Positions 1 to 5,895 are shown, counted from the stretch's first letter. The stretch is 6,644 nt of DNA from DASWRT01 sp036403035 (GCA_036403035.1 DASWRT010000507.1:1-6644), one strand, 5' to 3'. The notes: generated from the letters alone by a model not told the origin. Program-made: numbers and translations.

Positions 1-294
1 ACCGTCTGCCCGCTCTCGAACCTGAAGCTGTGCGTGGTCAGGGACATGGCGCTGCATCCGCTGCGCACGATGATGGAGCGCGGGCTGCTCGTCACCGTCA
101 ACTCCGACGACCCGGCCTATTTCGGCGGCTATGTCGCCGACAACTACCTCGCCGTGCAGCGCCATCTCGACCTGGGCCGCGCGGCCTTGCGGCAGCTCGC
201 GGCGAACTCGTTCGAAGGCTCGTTCCTCGACGCGGAGGCGAAGCGCCGGCATATCGCCATACTCGACGATTTCGCGGCATCCTTCACCGCCTGA
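1..294 (+). CDS. Adenine deaminase-type protein (adenosine/adenine deaminase family), C-terminal 97 residues
   Basis: The frame is open from the first base, so the gene begins left of the window and only its last 97 residues are visible. They match the end of the zinc-dependent adenosine/adenine deaminase barrel. CPLSN lies at visible residues 3-7. VNSDDPAYFGG lies at 33-43, where the first Asp of the DD pair (D36) is the family zinc ligand and the second (D37) contacts the purine. ANSFEGSF follows at 68-75. The form NSDDPAYFGG, rather than the TDDP of true adenosine deaminases, is what I know from the Aah1-type adenine deaminases that turn adenine into hypoxanthine and ammonia. That points to cytoplasmic purine salvage. 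The adenine-over-adenosine choice rests on this motif alone. The stop lies 27 bases before the next gene on the same strand, so the two may be cotranscribed. Confidence 0.85.
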   Translation, partial: TVCPLSNLKLCVVRDMALHPLRTMMERGLLVTVNSDDPAYFGGYVADNYLAVQRHLDLGRAALRQLAANSFEGSFLDAEAKRRHIAILDDFAASFTA

Positions 295-321
295 CCGACT
301 GTCCGCCGACCGGAGCCCGAT

Positions 322-1581
322 ATGAGCACCCCAGACCCGAGCCGCCCCCGCCGCGACGCGATCCGGCGCTTCCTTGCCGAGCGCCGCGACGAGCAGACGC
401 GCTTCCTCGCCGAGCTGGTACGGACGCCCTCCGACAACCCGCCGGGCGACTGCGCCGGGGCGGCCGATATCGCGGCCGGACTGCTCGAACGGCTCGGCTT
501 CGCGGTCGAGCGGCATCCGGTCCCGGCGGAGGCGGCGCGGGCCAACGGGATGGTCTCGGCGACCAACCTGATCGTCCGCGAGCGGTTCGGCGCCGCCTCC
601 GGGCCGACGGTCGCGCTGAACGCCCACGGCGACGTGGTGCCGCCGGGCGAGGGCTGGACGACCGATCCCTACGGCGCCGAGATCCGCGACGGCTGGATGT
701 ACGGACGCGGCGTCGCGGTCTCGAAGTCGGATTTCGCGACCTACGCCTACGCGCTGCTCGCGCTGAAGCAGGCGGGAGATGCCGGCGCGGCGCCGAACGG
801 CGCGGTCGAGCTGCACTTCACCTACGATGAGGAGGCCGGGGGCGAGATCGGACCGCGCCGGCTGATCGAGGAAGGACTGACCCGGCCTGACCTCGCGATC
901 GGCGCCGGCTTCTCCTATGGGATCACCACGGCGCACAATGGCTGCCTGCATCTGGAGGTCGAGATCACCGGGAAGTCGGCGCACGCGGCGCGGCCGGATA
1001 CCGGACACGACGCGCTGGAAGCGGCGACCGCGGTGCTCGCCGATCTCTACGAGTCGCGGCGCGAGTTTGCGGCGATCCGCTCGTCGGTGCCGGGGATCGA
1101 GCATCCGACGCTGGTGGTCGGCCTCATCTCCGGCGGCATCAACACCAATGTCGTGCCCGACCGCATCGCGTTCCGGCTCGACCGCCGGATGATCCCGGAG
1201 GAGCGGCCGGCGGAGGTCGAGCGGGCGCTCACCGAGCAGATCGAGCGCCGCGCCGCCGCCTTCCCCGGCATACGGTGCCAAGTCCGCCGCATCCTGCTCG
1301 CCGAGCCGCTGACGCCGCTGCCCGGACACGAGCGGCTGGTCGACGCGATCCGGCGCAACGCCGAGACGGTGTTCGGCGAGACCATCGCGGCGCACGGCGT
1401 CCCGCTCTACACCGACGCCCGCCACTACGCGGCGGCCGGCGTGCCGACCGTGCTCTACGGCGCCGGCCCGCGCTCGCTGCTGGACGCGAACGCGCACCGC
1501 GCCGACGAACGGCTGTTCCTCGACGATCTCCACAAGGCGACGGAAGTGGTGGCGCTGGCGCTGGCGGAGCTGATGGGTTGA
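322..1581 (+). CDS. M20-family metallohydrolase with non-canonical metal site (419 aa)
   Basis: This has the layout of M20 peptidases/deacylases (ArgE/DapE-like), zinc enzymes that cleave amide bonds of small substrates. Visible motifs are H102-G-D104-VVPP; W112-TTDPYG; GRG at 128-130; T167-YDEE, with the catalytic-type E170 and E171; GKSAH (218-222) and GGINTNVVPD (271-280) in the dimerisation domain; TDARH (364-368); and the C-terminal NAHRADE with H392. The length is normal for the family. Two usual ligands are missing: the GRGxxD aspartate position is V133 in GRGVAVSKSD, and the Glu/Asp of the usual GEPT segment is absent from GAGFSYGITTAHNG (194-207). I have a vague memory of rhizobial homologues with the same variant, so this is probably a distinct subfamily rather than a broken gene. 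There is no signal peptide, so it is likely cytoplasmic. The ATG is preceded by GGAG at 312-315. The substrate cannot be told; the adjacent purine deaminase makes a nitrogen-scavenging role possible. Confidence 0.85.
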   Translation: MSTPDPSRPRRDAIRRFLAERRDEQTRFLAELVRTPSDNPPGDCAGAADIAAGLLERLGFAVERHPVPAEAARANGMVSATNLIVRERFGAASGPTVALNAHGDVVPPGEGWTTDPYGAEIRDGWMYGRGVAVSKSDFATYAYALLALKQAGDAGAAPNGAVELHFTYDEEAGGEIGPRRLIEEGLTRPDLAIGAGFSYGITTAHNGCLHLEVEITGKSAHAARPDTGHDALEAATAVLADLYESRREFAAIRSSVPGIEHPTLVVGLISGGINTNVVPDRIAFRLDRRMIPEERPAEVERALTEQIERRAAAFPGIRCQVRRILLAEPLTPLPGHERLVDAIRRNAETVFGETIAAHGVPLYTDARHYAAAGVPTVLYGAGPRSLLDANAHRADERLFLDDLHKATEVVALALAELMG

Positions 1582-1618
1582 GGAACAACAAGACGGCGGA
1601 GGCGGAGCGCGGCACGCT

Positions 1619-1672
1619 TCAATCCGTCCGCGTCAGTACTTGCTCCGGGGCTGCAAGGAACCGCCGCCGCCC
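1619..1672 (-). pseudogene. Relic of a second SRPBCC gene, 3' end only
   Basis: These 54 bases align without gaps to the 3' end of the intact SRPBCC gene (2184-2237), with 42 of 54 identical by my count. Read on the - strand in the same frame they give PEQVLTRTD and a TGA stop, against LEQILARPD and TGA in the intact copy. Similarity ends abruptly near 1672, and nothing resembling the remaining SRPBCC domain is present before the DUF1801 stop at 1718. It is therefore a truncated remnant. It lies downstream of the DUF1801 gene, as if the cassette once held two SRPBCC genes flanking it. An ATG at 1702-1700 opens a 27-residue frame through the relic; I do not consider it a gene. Confidence 0.6.
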
Positions 1673-1717
1673 TTGGTGAACGGGTTGGATCTCACGGAAC
1701 ATGTTTGATTCCGCGGA

Positions 1718-2116
1718 TCAGCTTTGGGCCTTGGCTGTGTTCAGGGTCACGGCGGCGCGAATGAGAGTCTTCAATGCCTCCTCATCTATCTTCTCGCCCT
1801 CGCGGAAATCGATGGCGCGCCTTGTGTTCCCATCAAGACTGGAATTGAAGAGGCCCGAAGGATCCTCCAGGGCCGCCCCTTTGGCGAAGGTCATCTTCAC
1901 GACGTTCTTGTAAGTCTCGCCTGTGCAGATCAATCCGTCGTGCGACCACACCGGAACCCCTCTCCACTTCCACTCCTCGACGACTTCGGGATCGGCTTCC
2001 TTGACTAGGGTACGGAGCTTGCTGAGCATCTGACCCCGCCAATCGCCTAGCTCGTTGATTCTCGCGTCTATCATCAGAGAAGGAGCCTTGCTATTCTGTA
2101 AGCCGTCCTTCTTCAT
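1718..2116 (-). CDS. DUF1801 domain protein (132 aa)
   Basis: This is a small soluble protein of the DUF1801/YdhG-like family, whose biochemical role is not firmly established; the fold is related to frataxin-like proteins. Recognisable stretches are MIDARINELGDWRG (15-28), ADPEVVEEWKWRGVPVW (41-57), FAKGAALEDPSGLFNSSLDG (77-96) and NTRRAIDFREGEKI (97-110). The pattern W-K-W-R-G-V-P-V-W and the final helix DEEALKTLIRAAV are typical of the family. No signal peptide or membrane segment is seen. I start at the ATG at 2116 because AAGGAGA lies 7 bases upstream; the frame also allows an ATG at 2152, which has no ribosome site. It is the third gene of a - strand cassette after the ArsR and SRPBCC genes, a common grouping in rhizobia, and is probably under the same repressor. 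A gap of 67 bases separates it from the SRPBCC stop. Confidence 0.85.
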   Translation of the reverse strand: MKKDGLQNSKAPSLMIDARINELGDWRGQMLSKLRTLVKEADPEVVEEWKWRGVPVWSHDGLICTGETYKNVVKMTFAKGAALEDPSGLFNSSLDGNTRRAIDFREGEKIDEEALKTLIRAAVTLNTAKAQS

Positions 2117-2123
2117 GCCCGTT

Positions 2124-2130
2124 TCTCCTT
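2124..2130 (-). promoter_or_regulatory. Strong ribosome binding site of the DUF1801 gene
   Basis: On the - strand this reads AAGGAGA, ending 7 bases before the ATG at 2116-2114. It decides the start: the alternative in-frame ATG at 2152 has no such site. Confidence 0.75.
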
Positions 2131-2183
2131 CTTGGTCCCGAGCGGCATTCACTCTGGCCTAGCGTTGATTGTGCCGGCAAGCC

Positions 2184-2594
2184 TCAATCCGGCCGCGCCA
2201 AGATCTGCTCCAGGTTTGCAAAGAACCGCTGCCACCCGTACGTCGCGCCCTGGTAGGCCTGCTGCTGATCCGTCCGGAAACCCGATTGCTCCATGCGCAG
2301 GCGGGTCCCCGTGTCCGTTGGAGTGAGAGTCCAGGTCACCACGCTTTTGAGACCATATGACGCCCAGGTGTAGGACAGCGTTTTGTTCGGCTCGACTGTC
2401 AGGACCTGACAGTCGACAGCGCCCCAGTCTGCGCGAAGGTGGAAACGATGGTCGACGACAGGCTTGAAGTCATTCTTCATGAGCCATTCTTCGATCAGGT
2501 GCGGTTGGGTGAGCGCGCGCCAGATCTTTTCCGGCGCAAAAGATAACTCCCGTTCGACGACGACGGAGAGCGTTTCGGTCGCAGTATTGGTCAT
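2184..2594 (-). CDS. SRPBCC / AHSA1-like domain protein (136 aa)
   Basis: A single SRPBCC (START/Bet v1-like) domain of the AHSA1/CalC type, a helix-grip fold with a deep hydrophobic cavity that usually binds a small ligand. What shows it: an N-terminal strand VVVERELSFAPEKIWRALT (11-29) leading to the helix PHLIEEWL (31-38); the central strands DCQVLTVEPNKTLSYTW (61-77) and SVVTWTLTPTDTGTRLRMEQ (84-103); and a long C-terminal helix AYQGATYGWQRFFANLEQIL (113-132). The Gly-Trp-x-x-Phe-x-x-x-Leu helix is characteristic. The start chosen (ATG 2594-2592) overlaps the stop of the ArsR gene as ATGA and follows an AAGGA sequence, so translation is probably coupled. The frame is open further upstream, but that part only shadows the ArsR gene. 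The ligand is unknown. The arrangement means the ArsR repressor controls it. Confidence 0.88.
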   Translation of the reverse strand: MTNTATETLSVVVERELSFAPEKIWRALTQPHLIEEWLMKNDFKPVVDHRFHLRADWGAVDCQVLTVEPNKTLSYTWASYGLKSVVTWTLTPTDTGTRLRMEQSGFRTDQQQAYQGATYGWQRFFANLEQILARPD

Positions 2595-2914
2595 TGGTCC
2601 ATCCTTTTCAGCAAGTCTTCGAGGTCGTCGAACCGGCTCTCCCAGAAGCCGGCCATCTGGCGCGTCCAGTCGATCAGGGGGGCGAGCGCGCTGAGTTGGG
2701 CGCAATAATGGGTCTGTCGTCCTTCATGGCGATCGCGCACCAGCCCGGCCTGCTTCAGGACGCTGAGATGCTTTGAGACGGCCGGTTGCGAGACCCCGGC
2801 CCGAGCGGTCAACGCCCCGACCGTCTGCTCTCCTTCGCGGCACAATCGCTCGAAGATAGCCCGCCGAGTTGGATCGGCGAGCGTTCTGAAGAGCACGTCT
2901 TGAGCGTTCGGCAT
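2591..2914 (-). CDS. ArsR-family transcriptional repressor (107 aa)
   Basis: A compact winged helix-turn-helix protein. The N-terminal helix includes LFRTLADPTRRAIFERL (8-24), the turn-helix lies at TVGALTARAGVSQPAVSKHL (31-50), and the wing at VRDRHEGRQTHYC (59-71). A C-terminal helical part with WESRFDDLEDLL follows. The recognition helix SQPAVSKHLSVLKQAGLV is typical of the ArsR group paired with SRPBCC genes. The metal-binding box ELCVCDL of arsenic/cadmium sensors is absent, so metal sensing is unlikely; the signal is unknown. I use the ATG at 2914: two in-frame ATGs further upstream (2974 and 2950) fall on the predicted -35 and -10 elements. The ribosome site at this start is weak. It heads the cassette, and its promoter carries two matching palindromes, which suggests autorepression. 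Its stop overlaps the SRPBCC start by 4 bases. Confidence 0.92.
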   Translation of the reverse strand: MPNAQDVLFRTLADPTRRAIFERLCREGEQTVGALTARAGVSQPAVSKHLSVLKQAGLVRDRHEGRQTHYCAQLSALAPLIDWTRQMAGFWESRFDDLEDLLKRMDQ

Positions 2915-2922
2915 TGCAATCG

Positions 2923-2938
2923 ATAACCTGCTGGTTAT
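2923..2938. promoter_or_regulatory. Probable ArsR operator, start-proximal copy
   Basis: A perfect inverted repeat, ATAACC-TGCT-GGTTAT, with 6-base arms and a 4-base centre. It lies just downstream of the -10 element, over the expected transcription start. It matches the second copy at 2949-2964, and a dimeric ArsR winged helix protein would be expected to bind such a site. Confidence 0.65.
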
Positions 2939-2945
2939 TGATTTA

Positions 2946-2974
2946 TGCATAACCAAACAGTTATGGGTGGTCAA
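2946..2974 (-). promoter_or_regulatory. Sigma-70-like promoter of the ArsR-SRPBCC-DUF1801 cassette
   Basis: On the - strand TTGACC (2974-2969) and TATGCA (2951-2946) are separated by exactly 17 bases, close to TTGACA and TATAAT. The transcript would begin near 2939, leaving a leader of about 25 bases before the ATG at 2914. One palindrome fills the spacer and another covers the expected start point. Confidence 0.6.
2949..2964. promoter_or_regulatory. Probable ArsR operator, copy within the promoter spacer
   Basis: ATAACC-AAAC-AGTTAT is the same palindrome as at 2923-2938 with one arm mismatch. It lies between the -35 and -10 hexamers and overlaps the latter. The centres of the two copies are 26 bases apart, about two and a half helical turns. 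Confidence 0.65.
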
Positions 2975-2999
2975 GCGGAAACGTGAAGCGGCACGTCAG

Positions 3000-3083
3000 T
3001 CCCTCCTCACCGAAGCGTGCCCTGCCGACGAGCGGCTGTTCTTCGGCGATTTCTCCAAGGCGGCGGCGGCGATGGAGCTGCTG
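3000..3083 (+). pseudogene. Possible relic of an M20-family gene 3' end
   Basis: Bases 3024-3080 match 1501-1557, the end of the intact M20 gene, at 45 of 57 positions by my count and in the same reading frame: ADERLFFGDFSKA here, ADERLFLDDLHKA there. A preceding SLL at 3000-3008 also corresponds to SLL in the M20 protein if one codon gap is allowed. Matching weakens after about 3063 and the stop codon is not kept. It could be the stump of a second M20 gene or a partial duplication. Chance similarity in GC-rich codons is not excluded. Confidence 0.4.
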
Positions 3084-3136
3084 AGCGGCCGGCCAAACCG
3101 CGATGAAGCAACGACGTATGTCAGCGGAACCTTAAA

Positions 3137-3156
3137 TCGGGAGTACCTGTTCCCGA
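3137..3156. repeat. 20-base inverted repeat upstream of xoxF
   Basis: TCGGGA and TCCCGA, perfect 6-base arms, surround an 8-base centre (GTACCTGT) about 63 bases before the xoxF start. The surrounding DNA is less GC-rich than the genes. It may be an operator for a regulator of the xox operon or a small hairpin in its leader. No T-run follows, so a terminator is unlikely. Confidence 0.4.
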
Positions 3157-3209
3157 CTCACTTCGGACGTGCCGGCCAGCCGGCCGCACGGGCAACAAGA
3201 ACCATAACC

Positions 3210-3213
3210 GAGG
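3210..3213 (+). promoter_or_regulatory. Ribosome binding site deciding the xoxF GTG start
   Basis: GAGG lies 5 bases before GTG at 3219. No other in-frame start nearby gives both a ribosome site and a signal peptide directly after it. Confidence 0.55.
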
Positions 3214-3218
3214 TGAGC

Positions 3219-5045
3219 GTGTCAGGTTCTTCGCCTAGCGGGGTGCTTCGGCGCCTCGGCCCGATCGTCGGGCTTGCTGCGATCCTCTCCCTGCCGGGCG
3301 CCGGCGCTGGGAGAGCGGCGGATTCCCCGCCGACTGGCGCGGCGCAGGAAGACGGCCAGTGGACGATGCCCGGCAAGAACCACGCCGGGTTCCGCTACAG
3401 CGGCCTCGACGAGATCAACACGGAGAACGTCAAGCGGCTCGCCGTCGCCTGGACCTTCTCGCTCGGCGTGCAGCGCGGGCAAGAGGCCCCGGCGATCGTC
3501 GCGGGCGACACGATGTACGTCGTGACGCCGTACCCGAACATCCTCTACGCGCTCGACCTCGCCAAGCCCGGCGGGGCGCTCAAATGGAAGTACGAGCCGG
3601 AGCCGGCCGCGGCGGCGCAGGGCGTGGCGTGCTGCGACGTGGTCAACCGCGGCGCGGTCTATTCGAACGGGCGCGTGTTCTTCAACACGCTCGACGACCA
3701 GACGGTCGCGGTCGACGCCAAGTCCGGCAAGGAGGTCTGGCGGACGAAGCTCGGCGACATCAACCGCGGCGAGACCATGACGATGGCCCCGCTCGTGGTG
3801 AAGGACAAGGTGCTGGTCGGCAACAGCGGCGGCGAGCTGGGCGTGCGCGGCTGGATCACCGCGCTCGACGCGAACACCGGCAAGATCGCGTGGCGCGCCT
3901 ACAACACCGGCCCCGACAGCGACGTGCTGATCGGCGACCAGTTCAAGCCGTTCTACGACATGGACCGCGGCAAGGATTTGGGCGTCAAGAGCTGGCCGCC
4001 GGAGGCGTGGCAGACCGGCGGCGGCACGGTCTGGGGCTGGATCACCTACGACGCGGACAGCAACCTCGTCTATTACGGCACCGGCAACCCGGGCCCGTGG
4101 AATCCCGAACAGCGCCCCGGCGACAACAAATGGACGTCCGGCATCTTCGCACGCGACGCCGACACCGGACAGGCGCGCTGGTTCTACCAATGGGCGCCGC
4201 ACGACCTGCATGATTATGACGGCATCAACGAGAGCATCCTTCTCGATCTCGATTACGGCGGGCAGGCCAACCGCAAGCTGCTCGTCCGGCCGGAGCGCAA
4301 CGGCTACGTCTACCTGATGGACAGGACGACGGGCGAGGTGCTGTACGCCAACCCGTTCGTCCATGTCACGACCTCGACCGGCGTCGACCTCAAGACCGGG
4401 CGGCTGCAATACAACCGGGACAGCGAGCCGCACACGGGCCAAGTCGTCCGCAACATCTGCCCGGCCTCGCCGGGGGCGAAGGACTGGCAGCCCTCCGCCT
4501 TCTCGCCCAAGACCAAGCTCCTCTACATCCCGCACAACAATCTCTGCGAGGACGTCGAGGCGGCTCAGGTCGGCTATATCGCCGGCACGCCGTTCGTCGG
4601 CATGGACGTGCGGATGTACGCCGGCCCCGGCGGCAACCGCGGCGAGTTCACCGCCTGGGACATCGTCAAGGGCCAAGCGGTCTGGAGCATCAAGGAGGAC
4701 TTCCCGGCCTGGAGCGGCGCCGCCGTCACCGCCGGCAACCTCGTCTTCTACGGAACGATGGACGGCTGGTTCAAGGCGGTGAACGCCGAGAGCGGCGAGG
4801 TGCTCTGGCAGTTCAAGACCGGCTCGGGGATCATCGGCCAGCCGACGGTCTATCGCGGCCCGGACGGCAAGGAGTACGTCGCGATCCTCTCCGGTGTCGG
4901 CGGCTGGGCCGGCGCGATCGTCGCGGGCGGGCTCGACCCGCGCGACCAGACCGCGGCGCTGGGCTTCGTCAACGCGATGAAGGATCTCCCCGAACGCACG
5001 GCCAAAGGCGGGACGCTCTATGTCTTCGCGCTTCCGCAGCAATAG
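3219..5045 (+). CDS. xoxF: Lanthanide-type PQQ-dependent alcohol dehydrogenase (XoxF-like, 608 aa)
   Basis: A periplasmic eight-bladed quinoprotein that oxidises a primary alcohol and passes electrons to a c-type cytochrome. From the GTG start a signal peptide fits (RR at 11-12, hydrophobic core to about 26, cleavage near 33). Visible active-site elements are the adjacent cysteines C138-C139; metal ligands E206 (GGELGVRG), N290 (GTGNPGPWNP) and catalytic D332; R360 (RNGYVYLMDR); and WGW at 272-274 near the PQQ plane. The E-N-D-R steps of 84, 42 and 28 residues equal those of MxaF methanol dehydrogenase (E177, N261, D303, R331). D334, two residues after the catalytic Asp (HDYDG), is the extra acidic ligand that marks lanthanide-dependent enzymes; calcium MxaF has Ala there. 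No cytochrome domain is fused, and the length is normal. It heads an operon with xoxJ and a cytochrome gene. The natural substrate (methanol, ethanol or another alcohol) is uncertain, so the symbol is a family-level assignment. Confidence 0.88.
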   Translation: MSGSSPSGVLRRLGPIVGLAAILSLPGAGAGRAADSPPTGAAQEDGQWTMPGKNHAGFRYSGLDEINTENVKRLAVAWTFSLGVQRGQEAPAIVAGDTMYVVTPYPNILYALDLAKPGGALKWKYEPEPAAAAQGVACCDVVNRGAVYSNGRVFFNTLDDQTVAVDAKSGKEVWRTKLGDINRGETMTMAPLVVKDKVLVGNSGGELGVRGWITALDANTGKIAWRAYNTGPDSDVLIGDQFKPFYDMDRGKDLGVKSWPPEAWQTGGGTVWGWITYDADSNLVYYGTGNPGPWNPEQRPGDNKWTSGIFARDADTGQARWFYQWAPHDLHDYDGINESILLDLDYGGQANRKLLVRPERNGYVYLMDRTTGEVLYANPFVHVTTSTGVDLKTGRLQYNRDSEPHTGQVVRNICPASPGAKDWQPSAFSPKTKLLYIPHNNLCEDVEAAQVGYIAGTPFVGMDVRMYAGPGGNRGEFTAWDIVKGQAVWSIKEDFPAWSGAAVTAGNLVFYGTMDGWFKAVNAESGEVLWQFKTGSGIIGQPTVYRGPDGKEYVAILSGVGGWAGAIVAGGLDPRDQTAALGFVNAMKDLPERTAKGGTLYVFALPQQ

Positions 5046-5046
5046 G

Positions 5047-5895
5047 ATGCGCCGCGTAGCAGCGGCGGCGGTTCTGGCCATCGCCGCGACACTGGCGGTC
5101 CCGGCGATCGCCGCCGCACCGGCACCCGGCGCCGCGGACGGCGCGGAGCGCGTGCTGCGCGTCTGCGCCGACCCGAACAACCTGCCCTTCTCGAACGCGC
5201 GCGGTGAGGGGTTCGAGAACAAGATCGCGACGCTGCTCGCGCGCGACCTCGGCGCCGGCCTCGACTACACGTGGTGGGCGCAGCGCCGCGGGTTCGTGCG
5301 CAACACGCTGCGCGCCGGAGACTGCGACGTGCTGCCGGGCGTGCCGAAGGGCTACGAGCTGGCGCTGACGAGCAAGCCTTATTACCGCTCCACCTACGTC
5401 TTCGTCGTCCGCCGCGACAGCGGTCTTCGTCTCGCCTCGCTCGACGATCCGGCGCTGCGCAAGACCAGGATCGGCGTCCAGATGATCGGCGACGACTTCG
5501 CCAACACGCCGCCGGCACACGCGCTCAGCAAGCGCGGCATCATCGACAACATCGTCGGCTACACTGTCTACGGCGACTATGCGCAGCCCAATCCGGCCGG
5601 ACGGATCGTCGGCGCGGTGGCGGCGGGCGAGGTCGACGTGGCGCTCGTCTGGGGTCCGTTCGCCGGCTATTTCGCGCCGCGCCAGAGCGTGGCGCTGGCG
5701 GTCGAGCCGATCGCCGCCGAGAGCGATGGGCCGGGCATCCCGTTCGTGTTCGACATTGCGATGGGCGTGCGCAAGGGCGACACCGCGCTCCGCGACGAGA
5801 TCGACGCGTTCCTGACGCGGCGCAAGTCGGAGATCGAGGCGATCCTGACCTCCTATGGCGTGCCGCTCCTGCCTGCGAAGGCATCATCGCCATGA
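5047..5895 (+). CDS. xoxJ: XoxJ/MxaJ-type periplasmic solute-binding-like protein (282 aa)
   Basis: A type-2 periplasmic binding-protein fold of the quinoprotein-dehydrogenase-associated group, thought to help mature or activate the dehydrogenase rather than feed a transporter. From the ATG at 5047, MRR and a hydrophobic stretch to about residue 22 form a Sec signal peptide with an AIAAA cleavage region. Family motifs follow: RVCADPNNLPFSN (38-50), GFENKIATLLARDLG (55-69), YTWWAQRRGFVRNTL (74-88) and GDCDVLPGVPKGYELALTSK (91-110). Later come GRIVGAVAAGEVDVALVWGP and a C-terminal helix of a typical binding protein. C40 and C93 could form a disulfide. I prefer the ATG one base after the xoxF stop. 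An in-frame ATG at 5020 would add nine residues read from within xoxF and has only a weak GGCGGG upstream. The stop overlaps the next start as ATGA. No ABC permease or ATPase lies nearby, which supports the accessory role. Confidence 0.88.
   Translation: MRRVAAAAVLAIAATLAVPAIAAAPAPGAADGAERVLRVCADPNNLPFSNARGEGFENKIATLLARDLGAGLDYTWWAQRRGFVRNTLRAGDCDVLPGVPKGYELALTSKPYYRSTYVFVVRRDSGLRLASLDDPALRKTRIGVQMIGDDFANTPPAHALSKRGIIDNIVGYTVYGDYAQPNPAGRIVGAVAAGEVDVALVWGPFAGYFAPRQSVALAVEPIAAESDGPGIPFVFDIAMGVRKGDTALRDEIDAFLTRRKSEIEAILTSYGVPLLPAKASSP

Larger units (their letters stand above)
2915..3218. other. Intergenic region between the divergent arsR and xoxF genes
   Basis: This 304-base stretch carries no gene I accept. 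It holds the arsR promoter with its two operators (2923-2974), a segment resembling the 3' end of the M20 gene (3000-3083), an inverted repeat (3137-3156) and the xoxF ribosome site (3210-3213). A frame open from an ATG at 2967 runs into xoxF, but the 84 residues it would add resemble no dehydrogenase and would bury the signal peptide. I see no convincing -35/-10 pair for xoxF. Confidence 0.6.

Noticed and set aside
1633..1689. Minus-strand reading NPFTKGGGGSLQPRSKY ending in TGA, which looks like a protein tail
   Set aside because: It has no start or upstream coding sequence, and the alternative frame matches the neighbouring SRPBCC gene with its stop conserved, a better explanation.
1724..2008. 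Plus-strand open frame opposite the DUF1801 gene
   Set aside because: Antisense to a clear protein family member, with no ribosome site and no recognisable motif.
2595..2705. Longer SRPBCC start at 2705
   Set aside because: The added residues lie entirely inside the ArsR gene in another frame; the ATGA overlap at 2594 is the natural coupled start.
2967..3218. N-terminal extension of the dehydrogenase from an ATG at 2967 (84 extra residues)
   Set aside because: It would place a signal peptide in the middle of the protein, overlaps the arsR promoter, resembles no quinoprotein and contains an M20-like stretch. The GTG at 3219 has a ribosome site and is directly followed by the signal peptide.
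3222..5222. Very long open frame (666 codons) antisense to xoxF
   Set aside because: Arg/Ala/Val/Asp-rich shadow translation caused by G/C third positions of xoxF; no recognisable domain and the sense gene is certain.
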